Shown here in pieces: positions 54,270 to 64,000 of a DNA stretch of 64,000 nt (position 1 is its first letter; each line of letters begins with the position of its first letter). The notes beneath the pieces are model-generated. The model searched no databases and was not told the origin of the DNA. It worked only from the letters and a program-made list of their open reading frames with translations. The DNA is taken from NCBI GenBank assembly GCA_910589415.1, contig OU342639.1, forward strand, positions 20,964,268 to 21,028,267, in the 5' to 3' direction. A program made the position numbers and the translations under genes. The stretch comes from Malachius bipustulatus. Lineage: Eukaryota; Arthropoda; Insecta; Coleoptera; Melyridae.

Positions 54270-57200
54270 AGATAAATTTTTAAAAGGGTTAGGTATGTTT
54301 GTTCATCCACACACCGCGCCAAATTTCAGTTTTTATTTTTTTTATTATGACAGACGGTGTCACAAAGATTTAGATCCCCCGCAATATTTTAGAAATACAA
54401 TCGTGTAACAACCCCTAATAGAAGGAAATTCTGGCACAACGACTCTAAGGGTGGTTTCACCCCGTAAAGTTCATCCACACGGCACCAAATTTCAGTTTTT
54501 ATTTTTTTTAATATGACAGACGGCGTGAAAAGCATTGAGACCCCCCGCAATATTTTCCAAATACAAACGTGTAACATCACCTAGAAGGAAATTCTGGTAC
54601 AACATCTCTAAGGGTGGTTTCACCCCGTAAAGTTCATCCACATGGCACTAAATTTCAGTTTTTAATTTTTTTAATATGACAGACGGCGTGAAAAACATTG
54701 AGACCCCCCGCAATATTTTCGAAATTGTCACAACGACTCTAAGGGTGGTTTCACCCCGTAAAGTTCATCCACACGGCACCAAATTTCAGTTTTTAATTTT
54801 TTTAATATGACAGACGGCGTGAAAAACATTGAGACCCCCCCCGCAACATTTTAGAAATACAAACGTGTAACATCACCTAGAAGGAATTTCTGGAACAACG
54901 ACTCTAAGGGTGGTTTCACCCCGTAAAGTTCATCCACACGTCACCAAATTTCAGTTTTTAATTTTTTTAACATGACAGACGGCGTGAAAAACTTTGAGAC
55001 CCCCCCGAAATATTTTAGAAATACAAACGTGTAACATCACCTAGAAGGAAATTCTGGCACAACGACTCTAAGGGTGGTTTCACCCCGTAAAGTTCATTCA
55101 CACGGCACCAAATTTCAGTTTTTAATTTTTTTAATATGACAGACGGCGTGAAAAGCATTGAGACCCCCCGCAATATTTTCCATATACAAACGTGTAACAT
55201 CACTTAGAAGGAAATTCTGGCACAACGACTCTAAGGGTGGTTTCACCCCGTAAAGTTCATCCACATGGCACTAAATTTCAGTTTTTAATTTTTTTAATAT
55301 GACAGACGGCGTGAAAAACTTTGAGACCCCCCGCAATATTTTCGAAATACAATCGTGTAACAACCCCCTATAGAAGGAAATTCTGGCACAACGACTCTAA
55401 GGGTGGTTTCACCCCGTAAAGTTCATCCACACGGCACCAAATTTCAGTTTTTAATTTTTTTAATATGACAGACGGCGTGAAAAACATTGAGACCCCCCGC
55501 AATATTTTCCAAATATAAACGTGTAACATCAGCTAGAAGGAAATTCTGGTACAACGACTCTAAGGGTGGTTTCACCCCGTAAAGTTCATCCACATGGCAC
55601 TAAATTTCAGTTTTTAATTTTTTTAATATGACAGACGGCGTGAAAAACATTGAGACCCCCCGAAATATTTTCGAAATTGTCACAACGACTCTAAGGGTGG
55701 TTTCACCCCGTAAAGTTCATCCACACGGCACCAAATTTCAGTTTTTAATTTTTTTAATATGACAGACGGCGTGAAAAGCATTGAGACCCCCCGCAATATT
55801 TTCCAAATACAAACGTGTAACATCACCTAGAAGGAAATTCTGGTACAACATCTCTAAGGGTGGTTTCACCCCGTAAAGTTCATCCACATGGCACTAAATT
55901 TCAGTTTTTAATTTTTTTAATATGACAGACGGCGTGAAAAACATTGAGACCCCCCGCAATATTTTCGAAATTGTCACAACGACTCTAAGGGTGGTTTCAC
56001 CCCGTAAAGTTCATCCACACGGCACCAAATTTCAGTTTTTAATTTTTTTAATATGACAGACGGCGTGAAAAACATTGAGACCCCCCCCCGCAACATTTTA
56101 GAAATACAAACGTGTAACATCACCTAGAAGGAATTTCTGGAACAACGACTCTAAGGGTGGTTTCACCCCGTAAAGTTCATCCACACGTCACCAAATTTCA
56201 GTTTTTAATTTTTTTAACATGACAGACGGCGTGAAAAACTTTGAGACCCCCCCGAAATATTTTAGAAATACAAACGTGTAACATCACCTAGAAGGAAATT
56301 CTGGCACAACGACTCTAAGGGTGGTTTCACCCCGTAAAGTTCATTCACACGGCACCAAATTTCAGTTTTTAATTTTTTTAATATGACAGACGGCGTGAAA
56401 AGCATTGAGACCCCCCGCAATATTTTCCATATACAAACGTGTAACATCACTTAGAAGGAAATTCTGGCACAACGACTCTAAGGGTGGTTTCACCCCGTAA
56501 AGTTCATCCACATGGCACTAAATTTCAGTTTTTAATTTTTTTAATATGACAGACGGCGTGAAAAACTTTGAGACCCCCCGCAATATTTTCGAAATACAAT
56601 CGTGTAACAACCCCCTATAGAAGGAAATTCTGGCACAACGACTCTAAGGGTGGTTTCACCCCGTAAAGTTCATCCACACGGCACCAAATTTCAGTTTTTA
56701 ATTTTTTTAATATGACAGACGGCGTGAAAAACATTGAGACCCCCCGCAATATTTTCCAAATATAAACGTGTAACATCAGCTAGAAGGAAATTCTGGTACA
56801 ACGACTCTAAGGGTGGTTTCACCCCGTAAAGTTCATCCACATGGCACTAAATTTCAGTTTTTAATTTTTTTAATATGACAGACGGCGTGAAAAACATTGA
56901 GACCCCCCGAAATATTTTCGAAATTGTCACAACGACTCTAAGGGTGGTTTCACCCCGTAAAGTTCATCCACACGGCACCAAATTTCAGTTTTTAATTTTT
57001 TTAATATGACAGACGGCGTGAAAAACATTGAGACCCCCCGCAATATTTTCCATATACAAACGTGTAACATCACTTAGAAGGAAATTCTGGCACAACGACT
57101 CTAAGGGTGGTTTCACCCCGTAAAGTTCATCTACATGGCACTAAATTTCAGTTTTTAATTTTTTTAATATGACAGACGGCGTGAAAAACTTTGAGACCCC

Positions 57201-57480
57201 CCGCAATATTTTCGAAATACAATCGTGTAACATTCCCTAGAAGGAAATTCCGGCACAACGGCATTAAAGGGTGGTTTCACCCTGTAAAGTTCATCCACAC
57301 GTCACCAAAGTTCAGTTTTTAAATTTTTCAATATGACAAACGTCGTGGCAAACCGGCAATCCTCGCAATATTTTAGAAATACAATCGTGTAACATCCCCT
57401 AGAAGGAAATTCTTGCACAACGAATCTAAGGGTGGTTTCAACCCCGTAAACTTCATCCACACACGGCACCAAATTTAATG
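54270..57480. repeat. Satellite array, ~20 monomers, 8-monomer higher-order repeat
   Basis: The block CTAAGGGTGGTTTCACCCCG recurs with spacings of about 163-166 bp, or 131 bp in a deletion variant. From 54447 the spacings read 163,131,165,164,163,166,163,131 and then 163,131,166,164,163,166,163,131. This is two consecutive copies of an 8-monomer unit of 1246 and 1247 bp, followed by three more diverged monomers. Each monomer carries CAGACGGCGTGAAAA, GAGACCCCCCGCAATATTTT and CAAATTTCAGTTTTTAA. The short monomers lack the CAAACGTGTAACATCACCTAG segment. Confidence 0.93.
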
Positions 57481-57943
57481 ATTTATTTAATTTAATTTAA
57501 CAGATGTAAATAATGACCGAAATACCTTCCTCACTACCTCACTAGAAGAAATTATTATTCAATGAAATGTGGCTGCACAAAATCTGCTAGGTACCTTAAA
57601 AATCTAAAGAAGTGTATATTAAGCAATATGTCACCTTATATCAACTGACATGATGAAAAAAACATCAATAGCTTCAAAGAAACACTTACATATGAAAACA
57701 TTACAAATATTTTTACTTTATAATAATAACTTTTCGTTCTAATTTAAGTCACTCGTAGATAAAATTTTGTATGCAACATATGCATAAAGTGTCTTTTTTT
57801 CACTCGCTGCGGCTCGTGCGGTCAAACTTCCCAGTCGTGAAAAAAGTACCACTTTATGCACTTGTTGCATAAATAACTATTAATTGTCTAAGGTCTCAAC
57901 AGTTTGCCAATTTAACTAATTACTATTGTTTTTCATTTACTAG
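57481..57943. other. Right part of the presumed intron, with a small inverted repeat
   Basis: At 57772-57870 TGCATAAAGTGTCTTTTTTTCA is mirrored by TGAAAAAAGTACCACTTTATGCA, a ~100-bp MITE-like hairpin. The stretch ends at the acceptor TTTTTCATTTACTAG. Confidence 0.5.
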
Positions 57944-58503
57944 ATCAAGAGGAACCAGAATTTTTACTCTCGCGTCATTATTTTGACCACAATAAAAACG
58001 GTTTGATGATGAAAACGACAGCAATGGAGAGGAAAACTAGCGGTAGTCCCAGTACTGCCAGCAGCAGTTCCAGGAACAGCAATCAATCGCAATCATCATC
58101 AGAGACGCAAGTGCAACCAAAACCAAACGCAAGTGCAAGGCCCTCCAACAGGGTACAAGGGGCCAGCCGCCGAAAGTCTTCCACTCCTACTAGAATTAAT
58201 CTACCTGCAGGAAGAAGAACTAGTATCCTTCGAGTGGATATTGCAAGAAATTCATTCATTGTAAAAACAATTGAAAAGAGCCTCAACAGACACCAACGTG
58301 ACATAGCTAATTGCCTCTTTTTCCAAAGACTGGTCAGGGAAGTTTATGAATCGATAGATCCTGGAAGCAATTTGAAATTCCAAGTCAAAACGCTTTGTTT
58401 ATTGCGGGAAGCGTCGGTATTGCATTTGAAATTTTTAGAATATGCATCGTGGGATATTTATTATACTGCTTATTTTGATAGAATTTCTGAGTTGAATGTT
58501 TGA
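57944..58503 (+). CDS. Histone H3/CenH3-like protein, lacking helix 3
   Basis: From ATG 58006 (or 58009) the product is about 165 residues; the frame is also open back through the acceptor at 57943 (QEEPEFLLSRHYFDHNKNG), so an upstream coding start is possible. The N-terminal tail is Ser/Arg/Lys-rich (SASRRKSSTP-like, RRTSILRV). A histone-fold part follows: IVKTIEKSL, then FFQRLVREVYESIDPGSN, LKFQ, and LLREASVLHLKFLEYAS. These align with H3 alphaN/alpha1 (FQRLVREI), loop 1 (LRFQ) and alpha2 (LQEASEAYLV.LFED). Loop 1 looks longer than in canonical H3 (DPGSN), a CenH3 trait. The protein stops at YFDRISELNV, without the H3 alpha3 segment, inside a minisatellite. It is either a diverged CenH3, truncated and possibly a pseudogene, or it continues by splicing that I cannot see. 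Confidence 0.6.
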
Positions 58504-58552
58504 GTTGAATTTTTGAGTTGAATTTTTGAGTTGAATTTTTGAGTTGAATTGA
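58490..58552. repeat. 13-bp minisatellite across the stop codon of the H3-like gene
   Basis: GAGTTGAATTTTT is repeated about four times in tandem, starting inside the last codons of the reading frame and supplying its TGA. Confidence 0.85.
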
Positions 58553-58998
58553 ATTGTTATCTTGTTTTATAATAGCGAGCGTTAATGGAATAATTATTAT
58601 ATTGTATGTAGTTACTAACTGTCTTGAACTGTCAACTGGGTTGAAGCTAACAGAAATATATTTTTTGCAAAAAGATTATGTTAAAATAATATTAGAATTT
58701 AATGTGCTCTGACCATGCATCTTTGAATAATTCTAATGTTATTTCAGAAACTTAGGACTTCACCAGTTTATAGACCTTTTTTAAGGAATAAAACTACTTA
58801 GAAACATAATACCTATGTCATGATAAGCTTAGAAAAATAGATATATAGAATTAAATTAATTTTTTCTTTTGCTTTTGGCCCATTAGGTACCTACTTGGGC
58901 ATATTTCAATATTTTAATTTTAAATCAAGAGGTTATTTATTATTAATTATAATAATTTAGAGCAAACAGAACGTAGTTGAACACAGGTGAATAAACTC
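58553..58998. other. 3' flank of the H3-like gene
   Basis: AT-rich, presumably 3' untranslated and intergenic sequence. Confidence 0.35.
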
Positions 58999-59466
58999 AT
59001 CAGTGGCGTAGATATACAAGGTATATATGTTTCCTTTTTTACCTAACAACTTCTACGCCCATGGACTTAAAAAAACCTTATTTAAGCCGTTTATCTCCTA
59101 AAGAATATTAGAAAAAAAATGTATACTTGTAAAAACAGTCTAAACTTTATCATACCGCAAAAATAAGCTAATTTTTTCGATATTAATTGTTATGTTTGAA
59201 TATAGAATAATAATTTGAAAAATCTGTGATTTGGTATAGCTAAATAAATGGTGTGAGGGAGTTTAGACTCAATTTACTTAAAAATTATGGGGAGGGGAGT
59301 TTCGACTATTTTAATATTTATAGTACCTATCTATACCTTTTTTTTGTAAGAAAACTCCAGGGTGTTCCACGCTGAAAGGTGATAAGGTAGGTGTTGTATA
59401 AGTCAGGGGCGTAGAAGTTGTTAAGCGAAATGGGGGTCATATATACCCAGTATCTACGCCACTGAT
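58999..59466. mobile_element. MITE with CATCAGTGGCGTAGATA ends
   Basis: CATCAGTGGCGTAGATATAC at the left is mirrored by TATCTACGCCACTGATG at the right; AACAACTTCTACGCCC also has an inverted partner. Related CCAGTGGCGTG/CACGCCACTGG words occur at 21672, 53257 and 63652. Confidence 0.7.
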
Positions 59467-60344
59467 GTATTTTTTCCCCGTGTTTTTGTTCGTTTTGTTT
59501 GCTCTAAATCATAATGATGAATATTCTCTTGATTTAAAATTAAGATACTACATGAAAAATGCCCAAGTTATACATGCGCAAGTAAAACTCCACATTATTC
59601 AACACCCTGTACCTATCTTTTTTCTCAGCTCGTCAGGACATATGTTTATGGGAATTTCTATATCTTAAAAAATGTCTTATCAACAACTGGTAAAAGTCCT
59701 TTTGCTTCAAAAACCTGACTCACTCCATGTTATACCTAATACTTATTTATTCTTAATTTTAAGTACCTAGTAGTATCATAAACTTTGAACAAAAAAATCA
59801 ATTAATTATTATTATTATAATAAATAACTAAGTAATGGATATTTATTTATATTTTTTATTACAAATTCGACATACATAGGTAGGTACCTGCATATTTCTT
59901 TATATTTATTAAACTCAATGCTCTACTACATCTATAGTACTGAAAAAATACGAGACATTTAAATTCATGCTATGCAGAGTGCAGTATTTGATTTATAAGT
60001 TACAACCATTTCGCTATTGACTATTATTAATTGTTTATTTCTCACCAAAGTGGAAGAAAGATTTTCTATAGAACTCTTCGGGGGCTACTCAGAATTATTA
60101 TAAAAACTCAATTTCGAAGATTAAAAAAAAATTGCAAAAAAAATCGTACCTACTACCTACCAATTTTCGAAAATATACATGAACTCTAGAACTCCAATTT
60201 TTATTGCTACTTATTTACATGAAAACTTATTTTCTATGAGAAAAGTGGAGCCGCGTAAAGTTAACCCCCGAAACGGAGTTTTAATACTATAATAGCATAT
60301 TATAAAAATAAAAATAATAATTAAAATCTTACAGGTATATATTA
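59467..60344. other. Intergenic DNA without recognised gene
   Basis: AT-rich; nothing supported. Confidence 0.4.
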
Positions 60345-61064
60345 TACAGGGTGTTTTGTAATTGAATGTCAATATTTAAGGGGGTGATTTTTGGGTCCAT
60401 TTTAAGAAGAAAACTTCATAAGAACGTATGTCCTAAAAGTCTTAACTTTTGAGATACAGGGTGGTAAAGTTTTTAAAAATAAATATTTTTTTCATAATAT
60501 CTGTAATACCGCTCTGGATATTTTAATGAAATTTAATAGACAGGTATTACTCATCAAGAGGCATTTTTTCATGTACCACATTTCGTTTTATCTCCACTAG
60601 TCACATCTTACAGAATTTTACCTGCATATTTTTATATTTTTTTTATTGTCATTTAACGACAATCTTGTGACCATGTAGAGAAACAGATTTTATTTTTTTA
60701 GGCGAAAACCGTGCATCGTACAGAAAAAAAAAGTAATCAAATTTGCTTGAAAATGAATGGGGATTCCAAAAATGATTTCTACTTGAACAGAAATCAGTGG
60801 AGTACCATCAATGTCTGCCAAAATATGCAGGTAAAATTCTGCACGATCGTGCACCATCGTCACTAATGGAAATGAAATGAAACGTGGTACATGAAAAAAT
60901 GCCCCTTGATGCGTAATACCTGTATACGAAATTTCATTAAAATATCACCCTGTATCTCAAAAGTAAAGACTCTTAGGACATACGTTCTTATGAAGTTTTC
61001 TCCTTAAAATGGGCCCAAAAATCACCCCCTTAAATATTGACATTCAATTAAATAACACCCTGTA
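60345..61064. mobile_element. Palindromic element, CAGGGTGTTTTGTAATTG ends
   Basis: TACAGGGTGTTTTGTAATTG with AATGTCAATATTTAAGGGGG is mirrored at 61015-61064. The arms of ~330 bp remain complementary through ATGTACCACATTTCGTTT. TA borders. Confidence 0.8.
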
Positions 61065-61149
61065 TAGTGATCGAGATTAGAGGCTAACCTTTTTGATACG
61101 TACATTTGGGGTAGGTGAATATATCCAGCACCAGCGGGTACAGGTAAGT

Positions 61150-61465
61150 ATACCCAAATTTGGGAAATGAGCTGTACGAGAATTATTGCTAATTATGTGC
61201 CAAACTCAACAATTTTGTGCTCATTTATTTATATATTTTTGAAAAGTTTTTTAATAGAAAATAAACGAGCACAGCATTATTAAGTTTGGCACATAATTCT
61301 TAGTGGGGGATAAACCCATTTTAGTGTTATTTGGGTGGTGGGGGGTGCAGCTGGACGTCGAGCCACACTCCCCAATAAAAAAAAATGTAAATACGCGAGC
61401 ACAAAATTATTGAGTTTGCCACCTAATGAGCACATAATTCTGGTACAGTTCATTTCCCATATTCC
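61150..61465. mobile_element. Imperfect inverted-repeat element
   Basis: GGGAAATGAGCTGTACGAGA and ATGTGCCAAACTCAACAATT at the left are mirrored by GGTACAGTTCATTTCCC and the AAATTATTGAGTTTGCC block at the right. A G13 run follows at about 61473-61487. Confidence 0.55.
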
Positions 61466-61487
61466 CGGAGTGGGGGGGGGGGGGGGG

Positions 61488-62632
61488 TAGGTCGACTTTT
61501 TGTGAGGAAGGTTCAAGCTGCAGAGACGTTGATTGAGGGTCTCCTGCTACCAAATATATTCTTCTCTTCGCGAATATATTGAAGTCAATATAAATTTATT
61601 CGTATAATCTTCAAACACTCTGTATAAATATGGTCGCATTTCTATTTAGAACAAGATTATAAAATATTTTGCTTCGATAATATCAAGGCAGTGGAACTAT
61701 AAATAATAATTATATATAATCTATATTGACAGATTCCTGCATTGATATATCATGAATAAGCAATAAGGGTGGCTAATCAAAGGGATGCCCTCATCACATG
61801 TTCCAGTGTTACTTTAACCTATAATTTTCTAAATTTCACCATAGAGAATCGCGTGCTGCTTTTTAGCCAAAGGGCGTTGTTCTTAGTTATTAACCGGCTG
61901 ACGAGTTTTGGACGCGCTTTTGTTTCAGTTCTTTTATGGGTAAGGGATGTATAAGTATGCGGTTTTATTCCGGAATGCAAACGCATTGTCTTTTGAACTT
62001 CTCATGAAAACCATTTGCAATACAATACTCCTGTACCTACCTATATATGTACAAGCTACACATCTTGAGTAGGTATAAAAGACTTCATCAGTTTCAGAAA
62101 AATAAATAAACGAGATCTTCTAGTGTAACGAGACGTTATTTATGACCTGTCATTAAACCAAAGTATCATAGAGGTGACAAAAAAGACTATCTATAGGTGA
62201 GGGTGCATGTTTTAAAAAAATCGTGAGTTCTCAGAGCAAGAGATGGATACGTTTGACTTACAAAACTAAAACGCCTTTACGGTCTAAATTTATCCCGTTA
62301 ATAATATCTTTTAAAAAAATAACGTAGGTATACCTATAAAGCTTTTGTTCCCCAAATTCCTTATACCTATATGTTTGTATTTTTTGTTGCTCTCAAGTTG
62401 GTGGTTGCAATCGTTACTGCATAGATAAGGTATCTATAGCAGTTCCATTCTAATAATAAGGATCTACTTATTATTTATTTACTGAAGGAAATAGTCCATA
62501 TGTGGCATCAGATATAGTCCTCTCAGGCATTATTGTGATTTATTACACATTACAAGCTTTCTCTAGAATTTTGTTTCTATAAAAAAATTACAACTCAGTT
62601 TTTCGACCTGTAAAAAAATTGTTAGATAATGT
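61488..62632. other. Intergenic DNA without recognised gene
   Basis: AT-rich; nothing supported. Confidence 0.4.
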
Positions 62633-62636
62633 TTAC

Positions 62637-62699
62637 AGGGTGATGATACCCCTGCGCCCCCCAAGCCATCTGCGCCCCTTGGCAACTGCACATGGCTGT
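62637..62699 (+). other. Possible terminal coding exon (unidentified)
   Basis: Right after an acceptor-like ATGTTTACAG, a markedly GC-richer stretch reads GDDTPAPPKPSAPLGNCTWL then TAG. The proline-rich composition and an ending of the CaaX type (CTWL) look protein-coding, but the TTACAGGGTGATG context also matches the CAGGGTG element ends. There is no upstream exon to join. I do not recognise a family. Confidence 0.25.
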
Positions 62700-62819
62700 A
62701 GTCACATTCCTTTGATTGGAATTTCCATCCTGGATTGCTTTGCCACAGATGTCAATTTTATCTCAAGAAGTGGAGACTTAAAACTTGCCAAATGGCACAA
62801 GGGTGAATAAGTCATAAAA

Positions 62820-64000
62820 TAAGATTATATTTACAAAAATATTGTCATGAAAATATTAATTTATGTGTTATTGCTTGATCCAGAACCGTATTGAATATTT
62901 CTTTTATTTTATCAAATGAAATTTACAAAAATTCAGAAAATAAATAACTTAAATAATAAATTACGGGCACCATTTCTGTCCAAAATCGAGAAAAAAATCC
63001 AGGTCTCTAATTGAAAAAAAAGTTGATGATGGCTGCATAAATCCGAAACGTGTAACCCTCGATCTTATTGCATATTTTGATAGCAAATGAAAAGTGACCG
63101 TGAGAATGTGCTTCAAGTTTTTTGATGTCTTTTCTAAATAGCAAATTAGATGGGAATTTAAAATTTTAAAATATTATGTGTTTTTCACTTGTTTCAAAAA
63201 CTACCAGAGATAACAAAATTTTTTCTGATTATTTAAGCTTTGAGTTTAGCATCGAATGTTTGACTCACCCTGTATACATATATTTCTCCAAATCCGCGTT
63301 TTTTCGCTTTTAAAAACGTTTCTGTAACTCCATCTTTCAAGATTAGTGAACCACATTTTTTACTCTTGTAAATCTTTGGGATGACGTTTGATTTTCGTTA
63401 AAAAATACTTAAGGTCGCGGTACTTCTAAAGGTGTCCCTTCAAATTTCGAAAACAACCGTCTATGAGGCACGGTTTCTGGTCGCAGTTTTCAATCTAGGG
63501 GACTGAAATTTTTGTGGGAATAAGGCCTTTAGAATTTTAGGAAAAAATACTATTTTTTGAACCCCGCCGGTGTTAGCAAAATAGAAAAAAACTTTAAAAC
63601 CAACTTAACTAGATTGCAAGAAAATGATTTGAAATTTGAGTGTATTAATAAGCCAGTGGCGTGGGTAGGAAAAGGGTAAAAATGGTTCAAATTCTATAAC
63701 AGTTTATGAGCATATTTTTGAAGGAATTCAACTGAAATTTTTAGAAATTTAAAATAAGAAAAATGGCGGAGATATATTCGAATTTTTTTACGTGATGAAA
63801 ATAGTAAATATCGTGACCATTTTTCAAAAATAATTTACAACTGATAATCGGTTTATCTGGTTCGTTATCCAATTTTAAGGGAAAATCTTGGATACATTTA
63901 TTGCTTCTTTCAGATTCAATGGGATCTTTTGCATGGACATTATTGGACAGTAATATGTCTACGAAAGGGCACAAACTTTTGAAGCGGAAGGTTAAACCAA
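62820..64000. other. Intergenic DNA with element fragments
   Basis: No gene seen. A CACCCTGTATACA end lies at 63266, and 63645-63745 is an inverted relative of the repeat near 21083 and 21573 (CCAGTGGCGTG, AGGAAAAGGG, GGAATTCAACTGAAATTTTT). Confidence 0.45.

Noticed and set aside
54389..56450. 62-63 residue minus-strand frames repeated in the satellite
   Set aside because: They recur at the higher-order-repeat period and are by-products of the satellite sequence, with no recognised domain.
63741..63974. 77-residue minus-strand frame at the window edge
   Set aside because: It overlaps dispersed-repeat sequence and shows no recognisable family.

Overview
The window is eukaryotic and almost certainly from an insect. 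It is AT-rich, its few genes lie far apart and some have introns, and a UDP-N-acetylhexosamine pyrophosphorylase of the animal type is present. The mobile elements are those usual in insect genomes: mariner, hAT, PIF/Harbinger-like, Gypsy, jockey/CR1-like LINEs and a tRNA-derived SINE. If the histone-fold gene near 58 kb is a centromeric H3, insect orders reported to have lost CenH3 (Lepidoptera, Hemiptera) become less likely, but I cannot fix the order.

Host genes that can be supported: (1) UAP, a single-exon reading frame at 18059-19504 (+). (2) TIM50, five exons on the minus strand between 28194 and 23998, with a 2.9 kb third intron carrying a PIF/Harbinger-like element. (3) A 499-residue single-pass membrane protein with a coiled coil at 35994-37493 (-), with an N-terminal LIR-like motif, resembling CCPG1/PBXIP1. 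(4) A histone H3/CenH3-like gene whose coding exon is 57944-58503 (+). It probably has a non-coding first exon near 53.65-53.75 kb, so a satellite array would fill its intron.

Most of the rest is mobile DNA. From 0 to 16.5 kb there is a run of palindromic foldback elements, many bounded by TA-CAGGGTG ... CACCCTG-TA, plus a SINE with target duplication, a fossil mariner transposase, an hAT element with a perfect 8-bp target duplication, and a set of concentrically nested inverted repeats (10.7-13.6 kb). Between 22 and 32 kb lie a LINE remnant, PIF-like elements and several MITEs. At 32.8-35.1 kb nine head-to-tail 252-bp units, each itself a long inverted repeat, form an array whose arm encodes a degenerate C2H2 zinc-finger-like sequence. 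Its architecture recalls the tandem hairpin-RNA endo-siRNA loci of Drosophila and is my main candidate for something undescribed. At 37.6-47.2 kb a Gypsy-class LTR retrotransposon with a 6-bp target duplication has its 5' LTR split by a LINE, which is itself split by two palindromic elements. From 54.3 to 57.5 kb there is a satellite of about 20 monomers with a clear 8-monomer higher-order repeat of 1246-1247 bp.

Apart from TIM50 exons and the four genes, I see no convincing conserved coding sequence. Functional links between the genes are not evident: they act in chitin/glycosylation precursor supply, mitochondrial import, probable ER-phagy and chromatin.
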